Source of the DNA: Candidatus Bathyarchaeota archaeon | GTDB lineage: Archaea > Thermoproteota > Bathyarchaeia > Bathyarchaeales > Bathycorpusculaceae | DNA length: 64,000 bases | Reading direction: 5' to 3' | NCBI GenBank assembly: GCA_026014725.1 | Contig: JAOZHV010000044.1 | Span: 216,272 to 280,271, forward strand | Part shown: one piece after another, positions 51,912-61,838 of the stretch | How positions within the stretch are numbered: the first letter of the stretch is position 1 | How the letters are laid out: each line of letters opens with the position of its first letter | Notes under the pieces: model-generated | What the model saw: the letters and a program-made list of their open reading frames with translations, nothing else | Told to the model about the DNA's origin: nothing | Databases searched by the model: none | Made by a program: the position numbers and the translations under genes

Positions 51912-54023
51912 CTATTTGCTCTTCACATAAGTGTCTTGTCTTAAAAATATAATTATCAGTACGACTGCAACCGCCGTCAGTGCTGCTATTCCCACGTAAA
52001 GAATTACAGGTGTATTATTGGCGGCATACGGATTCGGTGTCGCTGTTGCTGTTGGCGTCGGAAGAGGTGTTGCAGTTGGCTGGGGCGTTATAATCGGGGT
52101 TGGTGTGGGTTTAGGTGTAGGTGCTGGTGTCGGCGTTGGGGTTGGAGAGGGCGTTGCTGTTGGGGTTGATGTTGGAGTAGGCGAAGGCGTAGGTGTTATA
52201 GGGATTGGTGTAGGAGTTGGGGTTGGATTAGGAGTCTGCGTTGGGTTCGCTAAGTTTACATATGTGGTGTATGCCTTTTTGGGGTTTGCGTTAATATCAA
52301 ACAAGCCGAAAGTATCGCTTCCTCTATCATTTAGTTCATACCACGTGTAAGCTTTCACGTTTTGGGTACTCAGAAGAGTGAAGGATTGATTGAGGAAATT
52401 AACCTGTTCAGGCTCAAAGAGGTCAAGGTAGAATGATTGTTGCCCAATCTCTGTTATCCAAACATCCTTTCCAGTAATTTCACGATATGTAACGATGGAG
52501 TTTATGAATGCCCTTTGCGCCCTAGCAGAATATGCTCCCCAAGGGTAAGCGTGAAGGCTGATTGCATCGCAATAATCCATGCCTCCCAGCGAAACAACTT
52601 GTTTAGCGAAGTCAAAGCCTTGCTCAACTAAAGGCTCATTGCCAGAGTAGAGGTGTAATCCTCCAAAAGCGATTACTGTAGATTCTGGCGACGCTGACTT
52701 TATTATCATATAAGCCGCCTTCAGCATTTCGGAATATGTAGTGGCAGTGCCGTCAAAGTATCCGAGCCAATATTGAGCATCGGTGGGTTCATTCCAAATC
52801 TCCCACGTCTTCACTATGTCCCCGTATTGCTCAACTGCTGTTTTGACTGTTTGATTCCAGTCTTGTAAGGTGAATGAGTCGTTGAAGTTCATGGTGCGGT
52901 GCAGTAGTTTCCCGATTAAGGGTATGTTGTATTTTTTTGAAAGTTGGTAAATATTTTGCCAGTTGCTGTTAGGGTCATTTATTTCTACATCAGCGAGGAT
53001 GGTAAAGCCGTCGGCTGCTATGGTTGCGGCTTGTGTTTCACTCATTTCGTGTGCTAATATGCCGTTTATCATGGGACATTTTCTCAAGTGCAAGTAGTCA
53101 ATGTATGCCTTAGTGAGGTCCAGCAGATAAGACGGCGACACGTTCGCCGTGCTGTCGATGTGGGATTCAATTGCTGTTCGCTTTGCAAACTCGTTCCAAG
53201 ATATAATCGTGATTATCTTGACATTACCTTGGCGTGCTTCATTTACTGCTCTGCTCCACTGCTGACCATATAATCCCTGTGTATAGTTTACGTCTACTTG
53301 CCAGCCATCTGCGTCATATCTTGGGCAAACGCTTATCTGGCCATCTCTGACTGAAACAGGCTGTGTTGACAGCGTTGGGTCTGGAACTTGATATTCCCAA
53401 TCATCAAGGTCGCTGTGGCAACCGATTAGGCGCATGCTAAATCGAGGGTCTTGTGGGACGCCGTTTGCCGTTAGGTTTCTGCTGTGGTCGTCGTAGAAAC
53501 CAATGGCAGGTTTGCTTTCCAAGAGAAAATAATTAGAGGAGTATTTTGACGCGTAAGTATCATAAAGGTAGTTGTAAATCATGGTAAAATTGTAGTTTCC
53601 AGTTGTGCTGTTGTAAGCTTCTGCCCAGCCATTGCCAAAAGGTTCCACCATCATGAAAAACTGTATACCCGTGTAGTTTGTAGTTATTTGATTGACGATT
53701 TGTTGGGTATTGTTGTCAGAAGCAGAACCTTTTCCCCACCATGAAAATATAATAAAGTCTATTCCTGACTGGTTAAACCAATCAAGATGTTGCATAATCA
53801 CAGAAGTGTTTGAAGAGTCATACGTGCCCAAGATGGGCGTATCAACACAGTTAACGTGATTTACTGCCCAGTCACCATTGTACCATGGATAATAATATAT
53901 GCCTACTTTAACGTCATCAAACGCAGATGCCCTAACGCTTGTGAAAACTGGTAAAATGAATAGTTGTGCTAAAAGAAAGAACACAAGGACGGGCAGAATT
54001 TTTTTGATTTTTAAGTCAGGCAT
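51912..54023 (-). CDS. Secreted two-domain glycoside hydrolase with Thr-Pro stalk and membrane anchor
   Basis: 703 residues. Signal peptide (about 1-32), a GH99/WbsX-like domain (about 38-310, [31 protein letters not shown]), then a clan GH-A barrel (about 315-590). Its acid/base is Glu412 in EIWNEPTD and its nucleophile is Glu525 in VWITEIGQ, with HAYPWG between. A Thr/Pro repeat stalk (about 597-665) and a transmembrane helix (about 671-693) follow. Predicted to degrade polysaccharide outside the cell while anchored. Substrate is unknown; endo-mannanase/glucanase types are possible. Confidence 0.85.
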   Translation of the reverse strand: MPDLKIKKILPVLVFFLLAQLFILPVFTSVRASAFDDVKVGIYYYPWYNGDWAVNHVNCVDTPILGTYDSSNTSVIMQHLDWFNQSGIDFIIFSWWGKGSASDNNTQQIVNQITTNYTGIQFFMMVEPFGNGWAEAYNSTTGNYNFTMIYNYLYDTYASKYSSNYFLLESKPAIGFYDDHSRNLTANGVPQDPRFSMRLIGCHSDLDDWEYQVPDPTLSTQPVSVRDGQISVCPRYDADGWQVDVNYTQGLYGQQWSRAVNEARQGNVKIITIISWNEFAKRTAIESHIDSTANVSPSYLLDLTKAYIDYLHLRKCPMINGILAHEMSETQAATIAADGFTILADVEINDPNSNWQNIYQLSKKYNIPLIGKLLHRTMNFNDSFTLQDWNQTVKTAVEQYGDIVKTWEIWNEPTDAQYWLGYFDGTATTYSEMLKAAYMIIKSASPESTVIAFGGLHLYSGNEPLVEQGFDFAKQVVSLGGMDYCDAISLHAYPWGAYSARAQRAFINSIVTYREITGKDVWITEIGQQSFYLDLFEPEQVNFLNQSFTLLSTQNVKAYTWYELNDRGSDTFGLFDINANPKKAYTTYVNLANPTQTPNPTPTPTPIPITPTPSPTPTSTPTATPSPTPTPTPAPTPKPTPTPIITPQPTATPLPTPTATATPNPYAANNTPVILYVGIAALTAVAVVLIIIFLRQDTYVKSK

Positions 54024-54228
54024 TGCTCGTATAACTCAGTGCTGAGTCCTTAAAAATTTTCCACATATACCGCCTAAATTCAAACCTCGGCATTAGCAAG
54101 ATAAGACCTAAAGTTATCTTAAACCCTTTGAGAAAGGCATAGCTTGCACCTAAGAAATGATTGAAGCAACCGACGAATAACACCAGCGATAAGTGCGCTT
54201 TTATACTCTAAAGGACTATTCAGTATTT

Positions 54229-54651
54229 ATGCAGACCATCCTTAGTTTTAGTACTCTTGCCAGTTTACTAATAGCCGTGCTTTTAGGCGCCATAGTAGGG
54301 ATAGAAAGAGAAATCACCCACAAACCTGCAGGGTTAAGAACGCATATGCTGGTTTGTTTGGGGTCATGCCTGTTCACGCTTGTGTCGATTGGGTTTAGCG
54401 TTGACCCAGCTCGAATAGCCGCTGGGATAGTAGCGGGAATCGGTTTCATAGGCGCAGGCACAATTTGGTCTGAAAAAGACAAGGTGCAAGGCATAACTAC
54501 TGCTGCGAGCCTTTGGGCAACGGCAGCTATCGGGTTAGCGACAGGGATAGGCGATTATCCTTTAGCAGCTGCTGTAACTATACTTGTGTTCTTGATATTG
54601 TTGGCGCGGTACCCTTTAAGAAAATCAGGGTTAGAAAAACATGTGGACTAA
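54229..54651 (+). CDS. MgtC/SapB-family membrane protein
   Basis: About 140 residues with four hydrophobic helices. The family signature is GAIVGIEREITHKPAGLRTH, followed by IGFIGAGTIWSEKDKVQGIT and AASLWATAAIGLATGIGDY. Linked in other organisms to magnesium homeostasis and membrane potential; exact role unclear. ATG at 54229 (MQTILSF) is chosen; an upstream TTG would add 12 residues. Confidence 0.92.
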   Translation: MQTILSFSTLASLLIAVLLGAIVGIEREITHKPAGLRTHMLVCLGSCLFTLVSIGFSVDPARIAAGIVAGIGFIGAGTIWSEKDKVQGITTAASLWATAAIGLATGIGDYPLAAAVTILVFLILLARYPLRKSGLEKHVD

Positions 54652-54778
54652 CGACTTCAGACGTTCTCGTGTAGCTTGCAACCAGACCTTAACCGAAATA
54701 TCTTTGTCTTAGTTGTTACTCCAACACAGTCACAAATTCTTATTAATTAAAGAGTCAGCCAATAAATCAGGTGAAACA

Positions 54779-55909
54779 ATGCTTTTTTCAACTAGAAAAA
54801 TATTTTTTGCACTATTGTTTCCGCTTCTCATCAGTATACCTTTAGCTTCGGCGCAGCAGGGACCTGCAAGGGTAACAAGCCCCACAAGCCAAAACCTAAA
54901 CCACATCACCCCCGTCAGCACATCTGAAGCATGGGCAGTAGGTGACAACGGCGCGATAATAAAATGGGATGGAACAGACTGGAGCCTTGTGTCTAGCTCA
55001 ACAACAGCCAATTTAAATTCAATTTCTTTTGGCAACGCTTCTAGCGGATGGGCGGTTGGCGCCTTAAACAACAACGGCGTCATACTATATTGGAATGGAT
55101 CAACATGGAGTACTTGGACAGATGTGACAGTTGACACTACAGGCTTGACTGGGGTACCACTTTATGGAGTAAGCATGCTTGACGGCTCCTTTGGTTGGGC
55201 AGTAGGCGCCAGCGGCACTGTCGTTGTTTGGGACGGAACCCAATGGGCAGGACAAAAAAATGTAACACCCAACACGCTTCGCTCAGTAGCTACAGTCAGC
55301 CAAACAGATGCTTGGGCAGTAGGCGACAACGGAGTAATCATGCGATGGACAGGCACCGAATGGACCAGCGTATCAAGCCCCACTAGTTCTAACTTGTATT
55401 CGGTATTCACGTTCAACTCAACAGATGCTTGGGCAGTCGGCGGCGAACAGAACACAGGTGTCATATTGCACTGGAACGGGTCAAATTGGTCAGAATGGAC
55501 AGACATCATAATGTATCATCCTGAATCAGGCACTGCACCACCAAGTGAACCGGTCGATCACGTTAACGCAACCCTACACTCAGTCTTCGTTTGCGACACA
55601 GGAGACGGATGGGCATCAGGAACTGACGGCATGGTCGTGTATTGGAACGGTACATTATGGAATGCCATAAGCAGTGGAGCCTCAGAAACTCTCAGGGGAA
55701 TTTCTGTGGTTGTACCAGCAACTGGAACTACACCGTCCAAGGGATATGCTGTTGGCGATGGCGGTATAATTCTCGGTTGGGAAGGACACCAATGGATACC
55801 AGAAATATCAGTATTCATACTTGCGCCAATACTATTAACGTTCGCTGCATTACTTTTAATACTTAAGAAAACGGCAAAAAGACCAAATCTCTTCTTTTTT
55901 AGAAAATGA
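54779..55909 (+). CDS. Secreted WD-like/YCF48-type propeller protein
   Basis: About 376 residues. Signal peptide (FALLFPLLISIPLASAQQ) followed by six to seven repeats of the form AWAVGDNGxIIxWDGTxWxxVSS (about 35-340), a single-blade-per-repeat propeller, then a C-terminal helix (ILAPILLTFAALLLILKK) anchoring it to the membrane. Ligand unknown. ATG at 54779 has an AGGTGA site upstream; the frame extends to 54713 without a site. Confidence 0.85.
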   Translation: MLFSTRKIFFALLFPLLISIPLASAQQGPARVTSPTSQNLNHITPVSTSEAWAVGDNGAIIKWDGTDWSLVSSSTTANLNSISFGNASSGWAVGALNNNGVILYWNGSTWSTWTDVTVDTTGLTGVPLYGVSMLDGSFGWAVGASGTVVVWDGTQWAGQKNVTPNTLRSVATVSQTDAWAVGDNGVIMRWTGTEWTSVSSPTSSNLYSVFTFNSTDAWAVGGEQNTGVILHWNGSNWSEWTDIIMYHPESGTAPPSEPVDHVNATLHSVFVCDTGDGWASGTDGMVVYWNGTLWNAISSGASETLRGISVVVPATGTTPSKGYAVGDGGIILGWEGHQWIPEISVFILAPILLTFAALLLILKKTAKRPNLFFFRK

Positions 55910-56214
55910 AAAGCGCTTGGCGGATCAGCACGATAGCCGCCTAAAAGAAGAAACCAAGTGATTTGCTACCGTGGTTCGCCAAGCTGATTTTTCCGTTTGA
56001 TTACTGATTTGTATATCAGTCACGTAACTTATTTTTCATGTTTTAGTCTAATGTGATTTTTTTGATTACAACTATAATGTAGCCAAAACTATCCAAAATT
56101 TTGCCAAATACGTTTTTCTATTAAACAATGTGCGGTGGCTTGTTTATTTTTTTTTGAGTTTTTCATTAATTAGTTAATATCTTGTATTAGAGAAAAAACA
56201 ATAATTTGGCATAA
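55910..56214. other. AT-rich intergenic stretch
   Basis: About 305 bases. CTTGGCGGA at 55916-55924 can pair with TTCGCCAAG at 55974-55982 across a 49-base loop, a possible RNA hairpin downstream of the propeller gene. The rest is AT-rich with no supported gene and probably holds the promoter of the next gene. Confidence 0.35.
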
Positions 56215-57255
56215 TTGCAAGGAAGCCTTGGGCTGCTTGATAGGGAAAGGATAAATCCGAAAAATACATTAAGAGTCAACGTCCCTACAGAAAAACTGGT
56301 TATTAGAAAGATGGTCAAGAAAGAGGAAAAGAAAAAATCAAAACTTGAGTTACCCTTCGATTATCATTCGTCAAGATTCTTCTCTCTTCTTTTCCCAGCA
56401 GTATACTTAATAGCCATAGGAATATTTAGCGTCCAATATAGCATAATTCCTGGACCCGAACTTTTGATTTTAGCTTTTTTAATTTATGCAGCATACAACA
56501 AGCGCACATGGCGTTTTCTCAAAGATTGGCTTCCATTTATCACAGTCTTTATTTCATATGAATTGATGTATGGCTTAGTGGGAAGCATATCCCAGAATAA
56601 TCTACATTTGGGACCTTATCGATTGGAAGCGGCCTTATTTGGTCAAATTCCGACCATAGTTCTTCAGCAAACAATCCGGACGCCCTTTCTTGATTACATG
56701 GGAGCCTTTTTTTATTCTCTCCATTTTTTTGCACCAACAATCTTTGCTTATATACTATGGCGGGTAAGCCACAAAAACTATTGGAAGTACACTGTCGCTT
56801 TCGGAATATGCACCTACGGTGCGCTCATAACTTTCCTCTTTTACCCAGTGGCACCCCCATGGATTGAATTGAACTCAACATATAACCTCGCCTATTCAGG
56901 GCCGCAGGTTTTGCGAATCCTGACTGGTTCAGTTGATGCTAGTTTGGGTATTCCTGTTTACAAGACACTCTTTGACTTCTTAAGTCCCAACTTGTACGCT
57001 GCCTTTCCGAGCATGCATTGCGCATTGCCCTCGCTAATTTCTTTTTTCGCCATCAAACTTTGGAAGAAAAAAGCGCTCCCAATCTTAATCTTTCCAATTG
57101 GTGTCTTTTTTAGCGCCGTCTACCTTGGCGAACATTATATCGTGGATGTTGTGGGTGGAATCGCGTATGCTGCAATAGCGTTTTTAGCTGTAGAGAAACT
57201 CTTGCCTTTGCTGTCGAGCAAGAGTGACTTTCTGAAAAAGCATACGCCTGTTTGA
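56215..57255 (+). CDS. PAP2/Aur1-like membrane phosphatase
   Basis: 346 residues with about six to eight transmembrane helices. The active-site segments AFPSMHCALPSL and YLGEHYIVDVVGG correspond to phosphatase motifs C2 and C3 of the PAP2 superfamily. The N-terminal layout resembles inositol-phosphorylceramide-synthase-like proteins. It probably cleaves or transfers a lipid phosphate. ATG at 56311 (MVKKEEKKK) may be the real start; the leading 32 residues have no supporting site. Confidence 0.8.
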   Translation: MQGSLGLLDRERINPKNTLRVNVPTEKLVIRKMVKKEEKKKSKLELPFDYHSSRFFSLLFPAVYLIAIGIFSVQYSIIPGPELLILAFLIYAAYNKRTWRFLKDWLPFITVFISYELMYGLVGSISQNNLHLGPYRLEAALFGQIPTIVLQQTIRTPFLDYMGAFFYSLHFFAPTIFAYILWRVSHKNYWKYTVAFGICTYGALITFLFYPVAPPWIELNSTYNLAYSGPQVLRILTGSVDASLGIPVYKTLFDFLSPNLYAAFPSMHCALPSLISFFAIKLWKKKALPILIFPIGVFFSAVYLGEHYIVDVVGGIAYAAIAFLAVEKLLPLLSSKSDFLKKHTPV

Positions 57256-57341
57256 TTAATGTCTTTTGATACTAAAGGATAATAGAGAGAACGGCTTATT
57301 TTTTGATGAATGTCTAGCCCGAAAGGCAGTGACTGATATTT

Positions 57342-58769
57342 ATGGAAGTTATATCAAAAAATACTCAATCTTACAGTATAACTCCCAATGTTCCCCAGAG
57401 TTACATGAGCAAACTCTACGACTTCATGTACCGATTCTTTCTTCTTCCTCAGAAAAATCGGTTTGCTGATATTTCGCTTGGAACGTTTTCAATCAGTTAT
57501 TCCGTTATCGATGCTTCTGGAAAGAGAAAGTTACGTGTTCAAGCTCATGGCAACGAACAGCTAAACGTGACTATTGAACCGATTGAGACGTTGCCCGAAA
57601 AGGAAATTTTGAAGTCAAAAGAAGACATTGTGATTGCAGTAAACATGTTTGAAGAGCAAGTGCAAAAGAACAGTCTCTTTTTCGCTTGGAGAGAAGGCGA
57701 ATCAATACTTCCTGAAGCCATGTCTGGAAGAGAGAATAAGTCCCTTCGTCGGATTTTTCTGGAGACACAGATTTTGCTGATTGCTTTTTTCATGACTGTG
57801 GGTATTATCCTGTTTTTATTCATTGGACCGTTTGTTCCGATAGTTTTGCTTGCAATACAATTTGTGTTTGTTTTCTTTTCCAACAAGATAATTGCTAGAA
57901 CGGCTGATTGGCACATTACCGAGAAGAATCCATACATCCATGTTCTTCAGTACCCGCTCTCTGCCGGAGAGGACAATCCTGTGCAGAAACTTTCCAAAGA
58001 GGAAATTACCAAATTAAAGAAGCAAATATATGAAACAACAATAGCAAAAACTGGCGGGCTCGATTGCAGCGTGGCGGAGGGCGTTTTTTCTCAGTATGGG
58101 ATAGCATGTAAACAGGAGAATTTGATAAGTCGCAAAGTAAACGTTTACGAAATAGTGCAAAACACAGCAGCAAAATTTGGCTACAAAGTGCCTGAAATCG
58201 TTGTTTCAAATACTCTTCTTCCTAACGCGGCAGCATCTGGTCCCAGCCCAAGCCGAGGCGTAGTGCTGATAACAACAGGAACCTTTTTACACCTTAACAA
58301 GGAGGAAATCATAAGTGTATTGGGACACGAGTTTGGTCATTTGAAAGGGCGCGACCCATTGTGGTTATACGGCTTGTCAGCGGTTCAATATCTCTTCTGG
58401 TTCTATGTAATTTTTGGGCTGTTGCCGACAACATCATTCCTTTTACTGTTCATTTACTTGTGGGCACTGCTAACCCTGACATATTTTATAGCCAAATTCT
58501 TTGAGGCAAGAGCCGATTTGATTTCAGCCATGGTCATAGGTCAACCGCATGTTTTAGCCGACGCCTTAGAAAAGATAGGCTTCCAAAGGCTGCTCTACGA
58601 GCGCGTACCTTCCTTCCGTTTTCAAGAATGGCTAAGTATGGACCCGCATCCGCCTATTTACTTTAGAATAGCTCGCCTACGTGCAATAGTTGGAAAGATT
58701 GAGGCGAAGCATCCCCTTATAAGATCAGCACGAGAAGTTACAAGGGGCTTCTTCAACAGTTTTTCTTAA
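57342..58769 (+). CDS. M48-family (HtpX-like) membrane metalloprotease
   Basis: 475 residues. Zinc motif HEFGHLKGRD (two His plus Glu) lies about two-thirds along; the third ligand is Glu in FEARADLISAM. Two hydrophobic pairs (about 145-190 and 345-390) anchor it. An extended N-terminal soluble domain of about 140 residues is larger than in bacterial HtpX. Presumed to degrade misfolded membrane proteins. ATG at 57342; ribosome site is weak (AAAGG 17 bases away). Confidence 0.85.
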   Translation: MEVISKNTQSYSITPNVPQSYMSKLYDFMYRFFLLPQKNRFADISLGTFSISYSVIDASGKRKLRVQAHGNEQLNVTIEPIETLPEKEILKSKEDIVIAVNMFEEQVQKNSLFFAWREGESILPEAMSGRENKSLRRIFLETQILLIAFFMTVGIILFLFIGPFVPIVLLAIQFVFVFFSNKIIARTADWHITEKNPYIHVLQYPLSAGEDNPVQKLSKEEITKLKKQIYETTIAKTGGLDCSVAEGVFSQYGIACKQENLISRKVNVYEIVQNTAAKFGYKVPEIVVSNTLLPNAAASGPSPSRGVVLITTGTFLHLNKEEIISVLGHEFGHLKGRDPLWLYGLSAVQYLFWFYVIFGLLPTTSFLLLFIYLWALLTLTYFIAKFFEARADLISAMVIGQPHVLADALEKIGFQRLLYERVPSFRFQEWLSMDPHPPIYFRIARLRAIVGKIEAKHPLIRSAREVTRGFFNSFS

Positions 58770-59034
58770 TTAAAACTGCTCCATTCACTTTCCAGCGGCA
58801 CAACAAAAAGAGCACTGGCGAGATTGATTATTTTTATAAAACATAGCATATTTGGAGCCTATTAGAAACTCGTTGCAGAATCTATAGAGGGGTAGGTCGT
58901 ATTGGCGGTTTTCAATACCAAAAGCTTGCTGGGCAATCGGTGCTTTAAATAGGAGGATAGGGGTAGCTGGCAGAGCAACAAAGTTACTCACTTACTAATA
59001 GATGATAAGCGGTTGCGCTAAGAGAATTTTTCAC

Positions 59035-59643
59035 TTATACGGTTTTAGTTTCAACAGGACTCTCCGTTGGCTTTACATCAACAACTTTTTCAGTTAACAC
59101 TTTAGCCGCCCGTCCATGGTAGAGCTTTGCACCAATACAAAGGGCAGCTGCAGAAACTGCAAGCCAAAATGGCAATAGAAAGCCACCTGAAACAAACACT
59201 TTAAAGTTTACACCCAGTCCAAAGGTCAAACTCTCCGGCAATGTTAGAGCTGAAGTGCCCATCAAAGGAATGTTTATGCCTAAAAAGGCAGCGATTCCAA
59301 CGGGGGTTAGCAAACCAACGATAAAACCAACTAAAGCCCACAATGGCTTCTTGTAAGAAAAGTTTAGCAAATGAATCGCATAAGGCTTGGTAGGAACGAA
59401 AGAGTAAATCAGCATTATAATGCCAGCCGCGGTGAACAGAAGAATGCTTGATATGTTTAGTGCCAACAAAAGAGGTATAGTAAACGAGTCGCCTAATAAC
59501 CCAAAGTTAGTGTACAAGGGCGAAGCATTAATTTTGAACAAGCTATCGCCAACAGTTAAGACCCACCATGGCATAAATATTGAAAGAACTATCACTAACA
59601 ATGTTAGAATGCCTGCAACTAGACCAAACCAGTTAATCCTCAT
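59035..59643 (-). CDS. Multi-pass membrane protein of unknown function
   Basis: 202 residues with four hydrophobic helices (about 8-32, 55-82, 100-130, 155-175) and a charged C-terminal tail (VLTEKVVDVKPTESPVETKTV). No family recognised. Its start overlaps the end of 59633-60211 by 11 bases, so the two are likely made together and may form a membrane complex. Confidence 0.65.
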   Translation of the reverse strand: MRINWFGLVAGILTLLVIVLSIFMPWWVLTVGDSLFKINASPLYTNFGLLGDSFTIPLLLALNISSILLFTAAGIIMLIYSFVPTKPYAIHLLNFSYKKPLWALVGFIVGLLTPVGIAAFLGINIPLMGTSALTLPESLTFGLGVNFKVFVSGGFLLPFWLAVSAAALCIGAKLYHGRAAKVLTEKVVDVKPTESPVETKTV

Positions 59644-60211
59644 GCGGCAAAACTCCTACTGGTAACTGAATGGGACCTAATAATTCACGAGGCAATTCAT
59701 CTAGCTGAAATTCAAGCCCCGCTACTGCTACGTTAATATTTTTGAATGTAACATCGATTGTATCCGAATTAGAATGGCTCTTAAAGTAGTCTAAAGCTTC
59801 TTGGCTCCAACTGCCCGCGATATCGATAAGTCCACTCTCATTCGGACCAATACTTAAGGGATTACCCAACGACACATTACCTAAAAAAGTGCCATCCTTA
59901 GAATAGACGCCAGCGGTAAATGAATCAACCGAAATTTCCTCAGCTATTGGGTTAGTGAAGTTAAAAGCCAACGCGTAGCTGCCGTTTTCAGAGAAGTATT
60001 GGCTTCCCACAAGCTCAGGCGGCTTAATATCAGAGCCGATAGAGGCAAGGTTTTCCAGATTGAAAAATTCTTCATTACTCGTTGAACCGCCAAATTGGGG
60101 AGGAAGCACCAGCCCGATTAAATTGTCACGATAAATAAAGACCATGCAAAGCAATGGACCTATCATAATGGCTATTGTAAGAGCTGTAATGGCTATCTTG
60201 ACTTTTTCCAA
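59633..60211 (-). CDS. Membrane-anchored extracytoplasmic protein
   Basis: 192 residues: N-terminal helix (about 5-35, KIAITALTIAIMIGPLLCMV) then a soluble beta-rich domain. FNFTNPIAEEISVDSFTAGV and GNPLSIGPNESGLIDIAGSW resemble the LEA14/water-stress-type Ig-like domain seen in archaeal envelope proteins. Function unknown. Translationally coupled to the multi-pass protein that follows. Confidence 0.65.
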   Translation of the reverse strand: MEKVKIAITALTIAIMIGPLLCMVFIYRDNLIGLVLPPQFGGSTSNEEFFNLENLASIGSDIKPPELVGSQYFSENGSYALAFNFTNPIAEEISVDSFTAGVYSKDGTFLGNVSLGNPLSIGPNESGLIDIAGSWSQEALDYFKSHSNSDTIDVTFKNINVAVAGLEFQLDELPRELLGPIQLPVGVLPHED

Positions 60212-60298
60212 TCAATCGCCTATCAGCTATTTAACACGTTTAGCTTTTAACCTTTATGGAATCCTGCTTCATGTTACAGTTTATTTAATACTTTTGAG

Positions 60299-61006
60299 TT
60301 ACGCCTTGTAGGGTGTACTTAAAACATCCTTAACCCGATTAGTAATGACAGGACCAAGACCTTGCACAGACTTTGACCAATCGTCCACATTAATCAAAGC
60401 ATTCATAGGCGTCTGATAAGCATTCAAAACAGCCGTAGCTTTCTCTCGCCCAACACTTGGCAAACTCGCTATAAAATACACTTGAGCATCAGAGAGCGTA
60501 TCACATTTTTTGAACGCATGCACAACTGCACTTCGTTTTTCAACAATTTGCTCTTGCCTCGCCGCCGTGTAAAGAAAATCAATGGTTTCCTTTTGCGATG
60601 CAGTGTTAACTATGGCGATGCCGTTCTTTGCAAGATTGAACATTGCTCCCCAGATGGAGCTGGGTTGGATGTGGCTGAACTTGTAGATTATTGGCAAGTA
60701 GCCTTCAAGAACAATCAGCGATTTTGGGTAAACGTCTTTTAGCCTAAACAGCTGCTCGAAGAGGTAGCGCCGTGTAAGCGTGTAGACGAAGTCGTGAACG
60801 GTTTTGCGTTCTACGGCGCATTGATCTGAGAGGATGTAGTCGCCTTTCTCTAGAACCTCGGTCTTGACGTTTACTCCTTTTTCGACTAGGCCTTTTACGA
60901 TTTTTTGGGCGCTGCTTGCTTCGCGGCTATCTACGATTATGGTTGGTTCTTGGTCGTTCTTCTTTTTTTGGGTGATGAAGGGAACTAGCGTTTCTGCACT
61001 TGGCAT
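60299..61006 (-). CDS. xpf: XPF-family structure-specific endonuclease (short crenarchaeal type)
   Basis: 235 residues: an ERCC4 nuclease domain with IVDSRE (Asp26), GDYILSD and the catalytic VERKTVHDF (Glu66-Arg-Lys...Asp72), then tandem helix-hairpin-helix motifs (SLPSVGREKATAVLNAY and QGLGPVITNRVKDVL). It cuts flaps, nicked forks and other branched DNA as a dimer. Like crenarchaeal XPF it lacks the helicase part of Hef. The C-terminus ends STPYKA without an obvious PCNA-binding box, which in Sulfolobus XPF is at the end. Confidence 0.93.
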   Translation of the reverse strand: MPSAETLVPFITQKKKNDQEPTIIVDSREASSAQKIVKGLVEKGVNVKTEVLEKGDYILSDQCAVERKTVHDFVYTLTRRYLFEQLFRLKDVYPKSLIVLEGYLPIIYKFSHIQPSSIWGAMFNLAKNGIAIVNTASQKETIDFLYTAARQEQIVEKRSAVVHAFKKCDTLSDAQVYFIASLPSVGREKATAVLNAYQTPMNALINVDDWSKSVQGLGPVITNRVKDVLSTPYKA

Positions 61007-61074
61007 AAGTGGTTCACTATGCTTGCGGTTATGTAGAAGCGGTTAATGTCACTTTCGTTTGAGCCGAGAAAATT

Positions 61075-61191
61075 TCTAGTAGTTGTTGTTGAGTAAGCCC
61101 TCTGCCCTTTACAACATCAACCAGTGGATTGTGGAAAACGTTGCGTTTTGCTTTCTGATTTGGGTTTGGGTAGCTGGCTGGTCGTGGACGC
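61075..61191. repeat. Dispersed repeat, copy B
   Basis: Second copy of the element at 30733-30845. It starts TTCTAGTAGTTGTTG and keeps the block ATTGTGG-AAACGTTGC and the terminal GGTCGTGGACG. The first 40 bases can again fold (TTGTTGTTGAGTAA with TTTACAACATCAA). It ends exactly where the prenyltransferase-like fragment begins, so it may have come with that insertion. Confidence 0.6.
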
Positions 61192-61411
61192 CGGGCTTAG
61201 TAACGTGGGCTGGGTTAAGAAAGTCATTGATTACGTAGTTAATCGTCAGAACAGCGACGGTGGCTACACTTTTTGCCAAGGCACCGAATCTAGTGCACAA
61301 GACACCTATTATGGACTTGCCATCCTGAACATGCTGAACGTGAAATTTCCAAACGTTGAAAAAACAATAAAATTTCTAAATGATCTTATGCTGCTTTTTC
61401 ATTTCCGATAG
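61124..61411 (+). pseudogene. N-terminal fragment of a prenyltransferase/squalene-cyclase-type repeat protein
   Basis: From about 61200 the frame reads VKKVIDYVVNRQNSDGGYTF, then AQDTYYGLAILNML, matching the QxxDGGY...DTYY repeats of the terpene-cyclase/protein-prenyltransferase alpha-toroid family. Only about 60 residues remain. The frame then runs into unrelated MFS sequence at 61384 and stops at 61409-61411. The first 70 bases of the frame lie within the dispersed repeat. Confidence 0.5.
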
Positions 61412-61797
61412 GTGCATTAAGCGACAGGATAGGTAGGCGAAGAATTCTTGCCGCAGGTTATTTCATATCTGCCATAGCCTGCCTAGGAACAGCTTTTCTT
61501 ACACCTGACTTTTTATTCCTGGTACCGCTTTTCCTCATAGCGGGTCTCTTCTCAGCAATCACAGATACGCTGGAGGGAACAGCGGCGGCTGACCTGTTGC
61601 TATCTGAATCAAGAGGAACAGGCTTTGGAGTGCTGCAAACAGTTGAGGGTGTCGGCGACTTTGCATCCAGCGCTGTAGTTGGAGTGCTTTGGGCAGTCAT
61701 ATCGCCGATGGTAGCCTTTTCGTATGCAGCAGTGCTGTCGGCATCTGGAGGAGTTATTCTTCTTTACTTAACAAGAGGAAATCATCCTTTACGATAA
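61384..61797 (+). pseudogene. C-terminal fragment of a major-facilitator transporter
   Basis: A frame open from 61384 to 61797, with no start codon, encodes FPIGALSDRIGRRRILAAGY (the MFS loop G-x-L-S-D-R-x-G-R-R) and three to four hydrophobic helices. The upstream half of the transporter is missing and is replaced by the prenyltransferase-like piece. It ends 41 bases before ppa. Confidence 0.65.
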
Positions 61798-61838
61798 CTT
61801 AAAAACCGAAATACACCATAAGAAAGTGATGTGGAAAA

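Noticed and set aside
52018-52350. A Gly/Val repeat frame on the plus strand
   Set aside because: It is the reverse strand of the Thr-Pro stalk of the glycoside hydrolase; the repeat belongs to that gene.
58785-58991. A 68-codon minus-strand frame with a GTG start after the M48 gene
   Set aside because: Composition is not obviously a shadow, but there is no ribosome site, domain or partner; left as uncertain.
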